Assembly (NCBI GenBank): GCA_022747635.1
Contig: JAKTNV010000002.1
Span: forward strand, 2,890,001-2,954,000
Length of the DNA stretch: 64,000 nt
Direction of reading: 5' to 3'
Source of the DNA: Hetaerina americana
Taxonomy: Eukaryota > Arthropoda > Insecta > Odonata > Calopterygidae
Within the stretch, counting starts at the first letter, position 1. The number at the start of each line of letters is the position of its first letter. The translations under genes and the position numbers were made by a program. Below, one piece after another: positions 23,255 through 34,790 of this stretch. A model generated the notes under the pieces. The model was given only the letters and a program-made list of their open reading frames with translations, made no database searches and was not told where the DNA came from.

Positions 23255-23960
23255 ATTATTAATATTTATTTATTTATATAACCTCCAAAGCCACCACTAG
23301 GGTGTGTGGCAGGGGGTGAATAAACACCAGACTAATTTTTACCCGAATATGACCATACCGCGGTCGGACAATGTTATTATGATCCCCTATCGTTCTTGGT
23401 AAAAATGACATCTTACATCTATCTGTTCTACACTTAATCCCTCTAATTTTATTTACATGATCTCTCCTACCGTAGTTCGAAGGGGGAAATAATACATTTT
23501 CAACATCACTGCTGATGAGACGTTTTTCCAATTCATGCAAGAGCTTCAATCTGTAATTTAGCCTTCGCTCCGTGAGTTATTCCCAGCCGAGCTGCTCTAA
23601 CATTTTGGATAAGCTACTAAGTCTATTATAACAACGTTTTACAAATCTAGCTCCTCTATGCTGCACGCGATCCAATTCGGCAATTAATCCAACTTCGTGA
23701 GGATACCATTTATACTTGCAGCATATTCTAAATTAGGCCTAACCAAAAACAGATAACATTTTTCTTCGACCTTTTCATCACATTTGCATTGCGAAAGTCT
23801 TTTGAAAAATCCATATACGGCAAGAGAAGTACTCCATTCCCCGAAAGAGTGAATACTGCATCGTAAAAACATATAAAATGGGCCAAAATTAAAAATTAAA
23901 TGATTGTCGGAGAGCACCCGACTCATCCCGATAACAACCACAATGAAATGTCAATAACGC
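23255..23960 (-). mobile_element. CR1/Jockey-type LINE, longest copy in window (copy 6)
   Basis: C-terminal end of a reverse-transcriptase ORF plus tail, minus strand. FLVRPNLEYAAS is followed, in the next frame, by PHEVGLIAELDRVQHRGARF and SLSKMLEQLGWE. Then come RRLNYRLKLLHELEKRLIS, FLPRTIGDHNNIVR and finally IHPLPHTLVVALEV before the stop and an (AAAT)n tail. The VRPxLEYAAS...VQHRGARFV run is the typical end of CR1/Jockey-type LINE polymerases. A frameshift near 23690 and a stop near 23580 kill it. Confidence 0.88.
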
Positions 23961-23964
23961 TATC

Positions 23965-26490
23965 TGGTACAACTTGTAATTATTTCACACATACACAAGA
24001 TTTCAAAAGAAATAGTGATAAGCTCAAGAAAATACGTTCTTAAAAAATATTGGCTTTGAAATTTTTCCAAATCCGCCCTATTCTCCCGATCTCGCATTGC
24101 GTGACTCTCATTTCCAGAACTCAACTAACTATTGCGGGTTCGGAGATTTGACAACATAAATGACGTCATTCAAGAGGTGGAACAATGGTTTTCGACGTTA
24201 TCTGCAGAGTTCTACGATGACTGTCTTAGAAAGGTCAAGACACGCTGGGAGAAATGTATACAAATCTGAATGGTGACTATGTAGATTCTTGTTCTTAAGA
24301 ATAACAAACATAAATTACGTTTCTATCTCCATAATTGTTCAGTAATAATTAAAAGTTTACGATTACCCATCGTATAAACCGGCGGATATCATTTGAAATG
24401 CTTTATAAGTTACTCAAGTTTATTAAATTTTTCCAAAATCATAAACTGCTTCTTTGTTCAAGGTGAAAATATCACTAGACATCTTGGACGCATTAAAATC
24501 CACATAAATACTCTTGGCTTTAGGGGCTAAATTAGCTACAGAGACTGACTGATGCATCAAATGAAAGAGATTTCCCTCATCCCTTTCCAAAGTGCGTACC
24601 GCACAGGAGACACACTTGAACTCACGTGCATGGATTTCCACTGAATTTCGATGCCAATAACATCACCAAAATTTTTAATTCCAAAGCCAAATCTCTTCAC
24701 ATTTAAAAATATTAATGAAGAAATGTTACCCCTCAATGTTATGAGTCTAATGAATTTGAGATGTTCTTAATTTTTGTACTTTCCTCCCGATGCATTATCA
24801 TACTCCTACGACCTTAACAGCCTCGACTTTGTACAAGGATTACGTCTCAAGCCATCAACAAAATCATACCTCAATAATAAATAAAAAACGCATAAAATAA
24901 TAAATGCAAGGGAGCGCCCATTATTCCCGATCCCATTACGTCGGCGGGGTGGGCACCCTGGAATTGAGGGTTGTCTGCGTGGTGCGGGACGGGTGTCCAG
25001 GGAACAGAACATCCCACGGCGACATTGAACGGCACTCAACCCTGGGCCACGCCTACGCTCACCCTAGACACGAAACAGGCTCACAGGCGGAAACTGTAAA
25101 ACGCCTAACCGGAGTACATAGAATGATGAAAGGAAATCACATTTCAACTGCGATTGTTCAAAAGTTCTGGAAAATTCTTTTTATAATTTGGAGAGGTTTT
25201 TCGCAATAGGAGTGACCTTTGACGCAACGACAGTAAGGAGGACGGTTTGGCGGCGGCAATAATCTGGCAGAACAAGAGGTAAACATGTTGCCAACCCGGG
25301 CGCGAGCGGGATCGGAAGGGGGGGGGAGTTTCTGTTTCACCTAAAATAGTAAAAATCACCTAATTAGAGGCGAGATTCGACGGGGAATCCTCACTTGCAT
25401 TTTAATTAGAGCATCCCCATCAACACACATTTTACTGATGCAGAGCAATTCCTAATTCTATTTTCAGACGACTGGATTCCGATCTATTTTTAAAAACTTT
25501 CAGGTGCCCGTGGGGCTTCCATAGACTCGCACCACTACTGCCCCATATACTCGCGGCTGGTGGTGTACCTCAAGAAGTCGACTCTCTTGAAATAGAGCAA
25601 CGCAAATCAAGCGACACGTGCAGATCTCAGTCGACAGAAGCGGGAATGATTCAATCTTATTTCTTCAAAGTGTTAATGCACTTCAAATGCATCGCCTGAA
25701 TACCCGAGATCGCCTTTGCAACAAAAGTAAATAAGAGATGACCGATGGATGATGACGGAACGCAGGACCAAGATCCAAATGAAATTCATATCAATCTAGT
25801 TGCTCGGGACGACCTCCTTGCCATTATTGTCGCCAATGCCTCATCCCATGCCGCCCCGCAGTAACGCTTCTCCAATGAGAATGCTAAAGATTAGATGATG
25901 GCACTTGAAGTCCACGTCGTCAATCGTAGACGCCTTACCTTCAATTCGTCAATCTTCAGCCTGGAAAGATTCCACAACTTTGCGAAATTATCACTGTATT
26001 GAGTTATTAAAAGTTATTTATGTTTTGTGGCTAACACCATTTTGACACCGAACACCCGATGGTAATCAAATTACACTAAATAATACAATATCCTTTATAT
26101 GGGTGAATTAAAGTCAACAAAATGCCAAGTGACGGGCAAAATTTCGACCTCTGCGGGAATAATTCAATTAACAATAATAATTTAAACTTAATTTTATTCC
26201 TTAAACCTAACAATGGAAAATTCCTGCAAGCTAGTTCATTTTGATCGGTCGTTTTAATGTAACGCATGTCCCGTTATTTAATCCAACATGCCCTCAAATA
26301 CTGGAATACCCGATGCGTCAAATGAATGCGTAGAAATTCAAGTACATCGCTAAGTGCTTCATTTAAAATTTCAATCCATATTATAAGTAGAGAGTGCCTA
26401 TTTCGCTTTTCCTCAAAATATCAAACACTTCACATCTGTAACTGCAACGAAACTACCCAACCATTGTTAATTGATCGAAGAATATCAGAG
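23965..26490. other. Unassigned stretch
   Basis: No recognised gene or repeat. An open frame at 24423-24641 (minus) was read and matches nothing I know. Confidence 0.45.
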
Positions 26491-26499
26491 AATCCAATC

Positions 26500-27980
26500 G
26501 GGGCTCTATTATGAGGGCCGTAGTTTTTTTTCTCGGCATCAGGTCGGGAAGCTGGATTCTCGTCGGGAGCAAATCTGACCGATTGATCAATGTTCTTGAG
26601 GCGTCGCTCGCCTCCCGGGGCAAACGACGAGTGCGTTTATCAGCGAGAGACCAATGTCCTCGGAACAGTCTGGAGGAGTGGCAGTGCTCTCGCTCCCTCC
26701 TTGGCAACCGCTCGCCAAACAACAACATCGACGCTTGGGATTTCTACAACCAACCCACTCTCCTCGGCCGTCGGTGCCTGTGGTAACCGGCTGCAGCCGA
26801 AGAACCTCAGAAACGTGCCAGATCACCCCGCGGGCAAAACCAGTCATTCCTCCGTAATTTCCACACGCAAAAAAAAGCCAACACTTTAAATGCACACAAC
26901 TAAAAGCAGCCCGGTTAGGAGCCGACCAGACCTCTCAACAGGTCAACATCACGGTAAAAATAAAAAATCACAAGCAGTTGCAACACGGGAGGAGTGGATG
27001 TCTGAGCGACTGACCCTCACGTGCTTCACATTCTCGGCGGGGCGGCTGCCATCCAACAGAAAAATATCAAGATTCCATGCCGAACACCAACTTTTTCCAG
27101 AAAGCATGAAAATCACAACGATTAAAAAAAAGGCATTATCGAGTACTCGTTTCCACTCGATTCAAACGCGTTTTCTTTTTCTTTACCTAGCGAATCCGTG
27201 ATCGTGTTTCGACGCAATCCCTTCCCCGAGACGAACAGAAATACCTTCACTAGTTTGGTCCCGCGGAGCGTGAAACCATCCGTCTCTCTCTCCTCCGCCG
27301 CCCTCTCGCAAGGCAACAGCTGACTCGCCGCCTGGGGGGAGTGAGCGGCCACGTTCTCCGATTCACAGCCGATCGGCCTCCCCTTCACGCACAAGACAAG
27401 GGGGGGGGGAAGGATCGAGGGATGCTTAAAGGGGCAGGCCGAAGAGAGTCCCCGAAGGAAATGCACCGCAGGACGGAGGAGAACAAAAAAAAATACGAAA
27501 CGGAAAAACCCGGACGCCCGGTCTGATGAAGAGCGGGCAGAGGACGAAGGCAGGCGTGCTCTTCCAACGGCACTCCGGGAGACAGAATGACGACGATTCC
27601 CGGACGGCAAGGTCCAGGAAGCACTTGGGAGAGTGATTCAGCGCCGTGCTGCGCTCCCGCGGAAAAACCTCGCCTTATCGCGACGTCCGGCAGTCGCGTC
27701 GTCCCGTGACGCCTGCTTGAGTCGCGAGGGAGGGGAGTGCAGGAGGGAGGGAGACGAGGCTGGAGGGAAAGGATCCAAAGTGAACGTTACACTGGGAAGT
27801 TTTCGCAAAGGACGCAACGGCAGGTTGCGTAAATCTCCCGGTTGCAGGCGAATGTTAGGAAAGACGCCCAGGGAAGAAGAGAAGGGTGTTAGAAACGCGG
27901 GGCCCCTCGCAGACGGCAAGACTCGTATCGTTCTCGTATCTCTCTCCGGGACTATTTCGGATGAAATGAGAAGTGCAGAT
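26500..27980. other. GC/CpG-rich stretch
   Basis: Clearly richer in GC and CpG than the AT-rich surroundings, with long overlapping open frames on both strands that look composition-driven. It could be a promoter or 5' end of a gene outside recognition. No protein family seen. Confidence 0.4.
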
Positions 27981-28213
27981 TGGTACGCACAGCTCCCGCC
28001 ACAATTTTCAAGAATACTCGAGGATTGATGTAACGCTGGAAAAACTGATGCATTCAAAAATCGTTTTGGTGACCCAATCCTTAGCTTTTCCTTCCTTTTG
28101 CTCCCTCCTACAGCTATATATTTCCAAGTTTTCTTGAAAACTATGGTCATAACTCAGTGTTATGTCCGCCAGTTTAAGTTCAAAACTGACCGTTGAACAG
28201 GTAGATAACAAGG

Positions 28214-28238
28214 TTTCGACGTTGAACGCCATCATCAG
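28214..28238 (-). ncRNA. Hammerhead-like core motif
   Basis: On the minus strand: CTGATGA, T, GGCGT-TCA-ACGTC (five-pair stem with one G-T), GAAA. This is the conserved core layout of a hammerhead ribozyme, except that the T between CTGATGA and the stem is unpaired. Stem III and the cleavage site were not found with confidence. Confidence 0.35.
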
Positions 28239-28339
28239 GCGGTCCTCATAAATAAAGTATGTGGAATTACAAAGTCAATAATTTAACTTCAATATGTTAT
28301 GCAAATTCCATAAAGTTACGCCGGAGACAACACCTTCTA

Positions 28340-28640
28340 TATTACTATACTATACTCGTAAAAGGTACCCTGCATGCCACCTGTAAGGTATGGGGCAGGG
28401 GGTGCTTACACACCAGACTACTTTCGACCAAAAATACTCTTCTCCCCTGCCGGGTTCGGACAATTTTATTGTGATCCCTTATCATTCGTGGGAAAAATGA
28501 CGTCTTAAGTCTTACCTGTTGTACCCTTAATCTCTCTAATTTTATTGAAATGATCTCTCCTGCATTATTACGATTGGGGGGGGGGTAATGGTACATTTTA
28601 ACATCACTGCTAAAGAGACATTCCGCCATATTTACTTTAC
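28340..28640 (-). mobile_element. CR1/Jockey-type LINE 3' end, copy 7
   Basis: Minus-strand LINE end: SSDVKMYHYPPPN, FFPRMIRDHNKIVRTRQGRR and CKHPLPHTLQVACRVP, parallel to copy 6. Frame largely open from 28662 to 28345. Confidence 0.85.
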
Positions 28641-28649
28641 GATGGGGTA

Positions 28650-30070
28650 ACGTGAGTTTCAATTATTCCTAAGAAATAACCGATATATCTAAACAAAATT
28701 TATCCAGCACGTCCACGATGCATGAATAGATCCTTAATTACATAATGTTGTAAATTACAGCAATTAATTTTGCCTTTGTTTCAGAAAGCCGTAGATTGAA
28801 GCAGAAACTCACAGGATGAAGAAGATGAAGAGGCTCGCGGTGTGATTGAGTTCCTTCACTTGAAAGAAGGTTGCAGTGCCCTGAAAAGCCACTTGGATGA
28901 AATTGTGGAAATTATAGCCAATCATATGAGACAGATTGCTGTGAGGTGGCAGAGGAATTGCCAAACTGGCAGCCAGATGTCCCTCACAGACGAACCACGA
29001 AATTAATTTAACAAGACAATATAAAACCGGGCCTTGGTCAGATATGAAGCGGTGGAAGGGAAGAGCCCTCGTCCGTCGTCAGTTACAATCCGATCTGGAA
29101 TAGGATTATGACCTTAGCTCTTCATTCGGTCAGCGCTGACGGTTCTACATTAGCCCCCCTGACAAGAAGAGCGTGGAATCCCATAACTTAACATGCTAAT
29201 AACCAAAATTCGGTTCATCAAAGGTCATAGCCACCAACAAGGACGGTTTTTCCCCCCAAAGTAACAGGAGGGAACCAACTGGTGAATCCAAAGGAGACAG
29301 AATGCACAAAAACTTGCAAAAAAACTCCCAGCGAAAGCGAGTTTGATTCCCGGAGAGAGGCACGATATCGTCCTGCTGCTGCGGCAATGGCCCCATTTTT
29401 TCCACCGAGAGTATTTTTGTGGAAATTTTGGCACTCTCTCCGAGAATGAAAGAAAAAGAGACGGCGTCTCCAACCCTTACCTACGTCCACGGTCCCAAGA
29501 GTCTGATGTCTGCCGTTGCCGATACATTTCTAATTCGTCCGCAAATGGGAGTTTCTTTCAAGGAACTCTTGCGTCACAATCGAGGTTTACCCAATTATAA
29601 CGTGCGACGCAACACTCGAACTGAATTGTGTGAATTATTAACTGTTTCAATGCCCTCCCCAAATAATAAAATCATTCAAAAGTTAACGGAATGGAAATTC
29701 TATGAGAGACAGGGACCTTTAAATTGATTCGTGCGTACTTCTCAGAGCGAACGCAACTGAATAAGTGAATCGACAACGACCCAAAGTGCTAATGAACCTG
29801 GAATGATTGCTCGCTCGTAGTCGGGCAACCAAAATTGCCATAAACATACAACATGGACTATCGCATATGTGGATTCTTTCCGAATATAACAAAAATACTT
29901 TTCGTGAGCGAACTCAAGCCACACTGATGGTAATGTTGAGTGAGACAACGACCGCATACGAGTAAGCATATAGGCATTTACTATGCTCGAAATTTGAATA
30001 AAAACAAACCTAACACTACAATTGAGTAGTTTCAGGGGTGGTGTGGTGGAATTCGAGCATAATAAAGAAA
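28650..30070. other. Unassigned stretch
   Basis: Contains an unrecognised 68-codon open frame at 28800-29006 (plus). Overlapping frames at 29196-29727 are not recognised either. Confidence 0.4.
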
Positions 30071-30074
30071 CTAT

Positions 30075-30240
30075 AGTAACAATTTTCAATATATAAGTTT
30101 AATAGCACGACCGGGCTTCGACGTAGTACACATCATCTTCATGTAAAGATGTTGTATTACACCGAAAGATCACCTGAAGATGATGCAATGCATCGAAACC
30201 CGGTCGTACTATTACACTTATATATTAGAAAATTGTTACT
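30075..30240. repeat. Palindromic element with outward hammerhead-like cores
   Basis: Imperfect inverted repeat with arms of about 68 bp (30075-30143 and 30173-30240) and a 29-bp centre. The right arm carries CTGAAGA (30174-30180), T, GATGC-AAT-GCATC, GAAA (30095 to 30098 within 30195-30198). The left arm carries the decayed mirror copy on the minus strand. Arm ends read AGTAACAATTTTC and GAAAATTGTTACT. Confidence 0.8.
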
Positions 30241-30244
30241 CTAT

Positions 30245-31430
30245 TTTCTTCACTAGCACTAAAACCATTGGCAGAAAGCTTCTGATATCGTAAGTGAATA
30301 AACACAAACTCTCCGCTGCAATTCGTACGATGAAACAATCCAACGTGAAAGTTATTCCTAAAACCTCAGTCACCATCGGAACATAGCGCAAATTGAACCA
30401 AGCACCAGTAAATAATTACATGTAGACGCTAGGGAGCAGCCCACAACTGATTAAATATAGAAAACTGTTACCCATAAATAAGACAACATTATAAATTTCA
30501 TTACTCCCCCACATAATGCTTATCACTTAAGTGCATTGAGAAATATCGATAAGGTTAACTAACAATAGGCTTCGGGTGGAGAAATGAAATTTGCATGATT
30601 GTAAACGATGGTGTCAATTAACTCATATAAAGCTGAACTCATAAATATAAGAGAAACACGGCCTTTGGTTTTTTCTTTGACCGCCCGCGGGACGTTTTAA
30701 AAAAACGGGTTTTCCCCACATATCTTTCTCATTTTAAATATTTCCACATTCCGTTAATAAACTTGGCACATTTCGCTAAAGACCCGAGCTGAATAGTTGG
30801 GATTGTTCGTAATCACCGCTTTATCGAGTAACATACCCATCAATTCACTCCTTGGGTGTCGTATCGAGAAGCAGCTGGGTGTGAAATCCTTTCAGAATAC
30901 ACGAGGGAAATCAGGTGGCCAGCAGGAGGTGTCCAACGTACGTATCCAACAGCGTATCTGTGCAAAAGAATTCACCACCATTGAAAGAGAAATTCACAAG
31001 GCGACCTAGGAAGCTAAAATAGTTTAAAATGTGTGCGATTTTCTTCGCTCCGCGTTGCGTTTCGTCCATAATTTTTAAGGCCATTTTGAAAAACTCGCGC
31101 GGCAAATACATGATTTCGAGCGGGAACTGAAAAGCTTGGCGCTCAACCACGGGGCAACTTGACAATTAATTCTCAATTGGTGCCATGCGACGCATCGAAT
31201 TAAGTTTCAAAAACATTCCGAGATGTTTCGAATTTCGTTTCTTTGCCCGCGAAGGGGGTGATTCCTGGGGGTGCTTTTTTCCAACAGGAATCTTATAGTC
31301 GCACGACTTCTAGAAGGAACGTTTTTGGTACATTATGCTCCGATTTCATTTGCATTCTCAAGGTGTTATGTAAGTGCTAGTCACGACAAGATTTCAACGG
31401 AATACACACCAATTTAGGAGCACCGCATGA
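30245..31430. other. Unassigned stretch
   Basis: No recognised gene or repeat; the part next to 31430 may include the decayed end of the neighbouring mariner. Confidence 0.4.
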
Positions 31431-31439
31431 AGGACTTCA

Positions 31440-32290
31440 TTCGCAAAAAGTGGGCTAGCAACAGCTTCTAGAATAATCATTACAAAAAACACGGCATCCT
31501 TGGGAGATGAAAAGTATCCTTCGTTGCCGCTTCTTTTTGTTTAGTATTTCACCCAGTACCTCTGGCAAACAAATGCTCGTGTACCATTCAGAATTTACGG
31601 TTCTACGCTGCTCTAACGCTACGGTTGCCACATATCCAGCTATTCCGAAGAAACAAGCGATCATTTGTTTCAATGTGTTTCGCGCAAGAATCACTTTTGT
31701 CGGATTCGGCTCGTCTTGGAGGGCCCATACTACGGTGTAGAGGTGTTTTGTTTCGGGCTCATACGCATTGATCCAAGATTCATTACCTGTGTGTCACAGC
31801 TTTCGATGCACCGCGATTACACTTCTTTAGCATTTCTTGCACCAGTTGACACGAGCATCTTTTTGAACTTTCGCCAAATTATGCGGGATTCAACGCGAAC
31901 AAATTTTTTTCATGGCTGCAAGTCCATGCAATATCTTATTGATGCTCGTCGTACTGACCCCCGAGGATGCCTCAATCTCAAGATCAGTCACATGACGATC
32001 TTCCTTCACTAGTTCGTGCACAACATCAAAGTTCTCTGGCACAACAACTGATTTTGGATGACATTCACGACTTTCGTCGCTGAGCGAACAATGGCCACGA
32101 TGGCATTCGTTATACCGGCTTTTCACAGTGGCAAAGGATGGGGCTCCATCGCCAAAAGTGGAAGTAAGTTGATCGATGCACTCCTGTCTTGATAATCCAC
32201 GCCGAAAGTCGTCAAAAATCGCAATCGCAAGAAAGTGTTTCCGATTTAACTCCTTTTTTTCTCGGAAACAAAATTTTCAAGTCACTATAA
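31440..32290 (-). mobile_element. Mariner transposase remnant 2
   Basis: Minus-strand transposase of the mariner type that resembles SETMAR-like annotations. N-terminal part: RRGLSRQECIDQLTSTFGDG, PKSVVVPENFDVVHELVKED, STTSINKILHGLAAMKKICS. Then the catalytic region: WINAYEPETKH, MIACFFGIAGYVATVALEQR and NSEWYTSICLPEVLGEIL. The HHDNAxxH block expected after RRILF is scrambled, and stop codons break the frame near 31850. Dead copy. Confidence 0.85.
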
Positions 32291-32299
32291 AAACCACAA

Positions 32300-33385
32300 G
32301 TTATGATCAAACGACAAAATATTCTGAGGGAAGTCAGCGTTAATAGGGTCAAACTTTTAGATGGAAATTCCAGATGGTGCCTAAAGCACTTAAGTGCTGT
32401 CAAGGCTCAAGATACAAATAGCAACCTTCGTACCAATTTGTTTACTGTCTCATTTCAAAGGAGGTCGAGTGAAACTGGAAACGACGGCTGTACGTATGAA
32501 GGATTTGGCACATGTAATGGCGATTGTTTGAGCTCCTGGAAAATTAATCCAATGGAGGCCCAAGGTGCGCACACAACACCACTTTCAACTTCGATAGAAT
32601 GCGAATACTCGCAATAGTATATTCTATTGTTTCAGGCTTCACTTCGTGGAAGTATTTAATATCCATACTAAAAAGAAAGACTAGTACTCGTACGCCGCAA
32701 GTCGGTGAAGAAACGTGTTGTACCGTATAATAAAATCTGTGGAAAAGTACGAGTCTTTCTTTCTTTTTAGCATGGACTCGTAATAGTGTTCGGTCAAGAA
32801 TTTATCATACCTGTGTTCCCACAACAGAAACACTGTGCACGAAAAGAATTCCCCAGAGATTTCATTTGACGTACTCGCAAGTGTTTTCAAAATCGCAGGC
32901 ATAATTTATTTACTTGGAATCAAGACAGTCTTCTCAAATCCACACAAATAAACTGCTAAATACAAATTCTTTTTTAAAACATAACGTACGAAAAAATCAA
33001 ATTACCAAATCAAATAGCGCCCTCCAGAATTCAACTGTATATTATTTTCTAAATTACCACATTTCTTCTACAAATGCCCCAAAAGACCTATTCCAGGACA
33101 AAACCCATTGGAAGGTCTTGATATTTTGCTATGCCTCAAAAAATATTCACCTTTCTCTTCTGGAATCTCATAACGGATCAAAGGAGCTACGTTATCTCAA
33201 AACGGCTGTTGGAATTTTAGGAGGCGCACCTTTGTAAATTGACTACACCACAAAATATAACGGGAAACTGTAAATACATCAATTACTTATTGAATAAATA
33301 TACCTGTATTTTCCAAGTTTAAATAACTGCCAAAGCAACGTAATCATAAGTATATTCTCCATTACAAACACACCGCCATTATATT
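32300..33385. other. Unassigned stretch with an imperfect inverted repeat
   Basis: Holds an inverted repeat at 32663-32693 and 32747-32775. No gene recognised. Confidence 0.45.
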
Positions 33386-33389
33386 ATTA

Positions 33390-33546
<157 letters not shown>

Positions 33547-33547
33547 A

Positions 33548-33706
33548 TAATGGCAGTAGTACAGGGGGTAGAGGGTTGGACTGCTGACCTGAGGGTCCCG
33601 GGTTCGATTCCCTGGCAAGGTACTCTGTGCACCTGCAGCTCCATCCAAGCTATGCTATTTTTCGGGTACCAGGTCTTCCTGGGAAACGAACTGGCCACCC
33701 TACCCA

Positions 33707-33710
<4 letters not shown>
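33548..33710 (+). mobile_element. tRNA-derived SINE, head and body (copy 1)
   Basis: Pol III A box TAGTACAGGGGG (33557 on) and B box GGTTCGATTCC (33601-33611), with tRNA-like spacing, followed by a non-tRNA body (CTGCAGCTCCA, ACCAGGTCTTCCTGGGA, CTACCCAGATGT). It matches the copy at 62100. AT arrays on both sides; 3' end cut by the second array. Confidence 0.85.
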
Positions 33711-33765
<55 letters not shown>

Positions 33766-33794
33766 CGTGTGTGTATATATATATATATACATAT

Positions 33795-33880
<86 letters not shown>
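33711..33880. repeat. (AT)n array with two CATATCGTGTGTG interruptions
   Basis: AT repeat of about 170 bp, interrupted twice by the same CATATCGTGTGTG unit (about 33762 and 33791), showing a local duplication inside the array. Confidence 0.95.
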
Positions 33881-33881
<1 letters not shown>

Positions 33882-34693
33882 TTTCATAGACGTAACACGG
33901 AAGTGCCGAATAGTACAATACACAGTAACACATAATATAGAAGCACAAAAAAAGGAGAACACTCACACATATTTTCTTGATATTTCGACGGAAACAATCT
34001 GTCTTCCTCTGAAAATATAGAAGTAGCATTACTTCTATATCTTCAGAGGAAGACGGATTGTTTCCGTCGAAATATCAAGAAAATACGTGTGAGTGTTCTC
34101 CTTTTTTTGTGTTTCTATATTATGTGTTACTGTGTGTATATATATATATATAATATATTGGACAGAAACAAACAATATAGAAACACATAAAAAGATCACT
34201 CACACGTTATTTCTTGATTATTTCGACGGAATTCTACCCCGTCTCTATCGAAAGATATACAAGAAATGACTGAGTCTTTACTTCTATATCTTCAGATGAA
34301 GACGGAGCAGAATCCCGTCGAAATGATCAAGAAATAACAAGCGAGTGATCATTTTATGTGTTTCTATTTGTTTGTTGCTGTCCAATTTATTATTCGGCAC
34401 TTCCGTGTTACGTCGACGAAATCATCTATATATAATACACAGTAACACACAATATAGAAACACAAAAAAAGAAGAACACTCACACGTTATTTCTTGTTGT
34501 TTCGACGGAAACACTCCGTCTTCTTCGGAAGATATAGAAGTAATGCCATTACTTCTATAGCTTCCGAAGAACACGGAGTGTTTCCGTCGAAACAACAAGA
34601 AATAACGTGTGAGTGTTCTTCTTTTTTTGTGTTTCTATATTGTGTGTCACTGTGTATTGTACTATTCGGCACTTCCGTGTTACGTCTACGAAA

Positions 34694-34695
<2 letters not shown>
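33881..34695. repeat. Composite of three head-to-head palindromes
   Basis: Three imperfect palindromes in a row: 33921-34134, 34160-34383 and 34437-34655, each with arms of roughly 100 bp and a short centre (for example TACTTCTA-type halves around 34028 and 34547). Each arm contains TTCGACGG-type and CCGTCGAAA sequence, GTGTGAGTGTTCT-like sequence and a run of A or T. The end piece GGCACTTCCGTGTTACGTC occurs inverted at 33881-33910, and direct at 34396 and 34670. The whole block sits inside an AT array. No protein coding. Confidence 0.9.

Positions 34696-34782
<87 letters not shown>
34696..34782. repeat. (AT)n array
   Basis: Pure AT dinucleotide between the palindrome block and RTE copy D. 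Confidence 0.95.
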
Positions 34783-34783
<1 letters not shown>

Positions 34784-34790
34784 CCTATCT

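Noticed and set aside
27633..28028. 131-codon plus-strand frame in GC-rich DNA
   Set aside because: A 170-codon frame overlaps it on the other strand, both are charge-rich and composition-driven, and no family is recognised.
30174..30198. Confident hammerhead ribozyme call
   Set aside because: The core is present, but one unpaired base precedes stem II and stem III and the cleavage site could not be placed, so only a hammerhead-like label is given.
33557..33620. tRNA gene
   Set aside because: A and B boxes are present but no acceptor or anticodon stem pairs; a body shared with 62100 shows it is a SINE.
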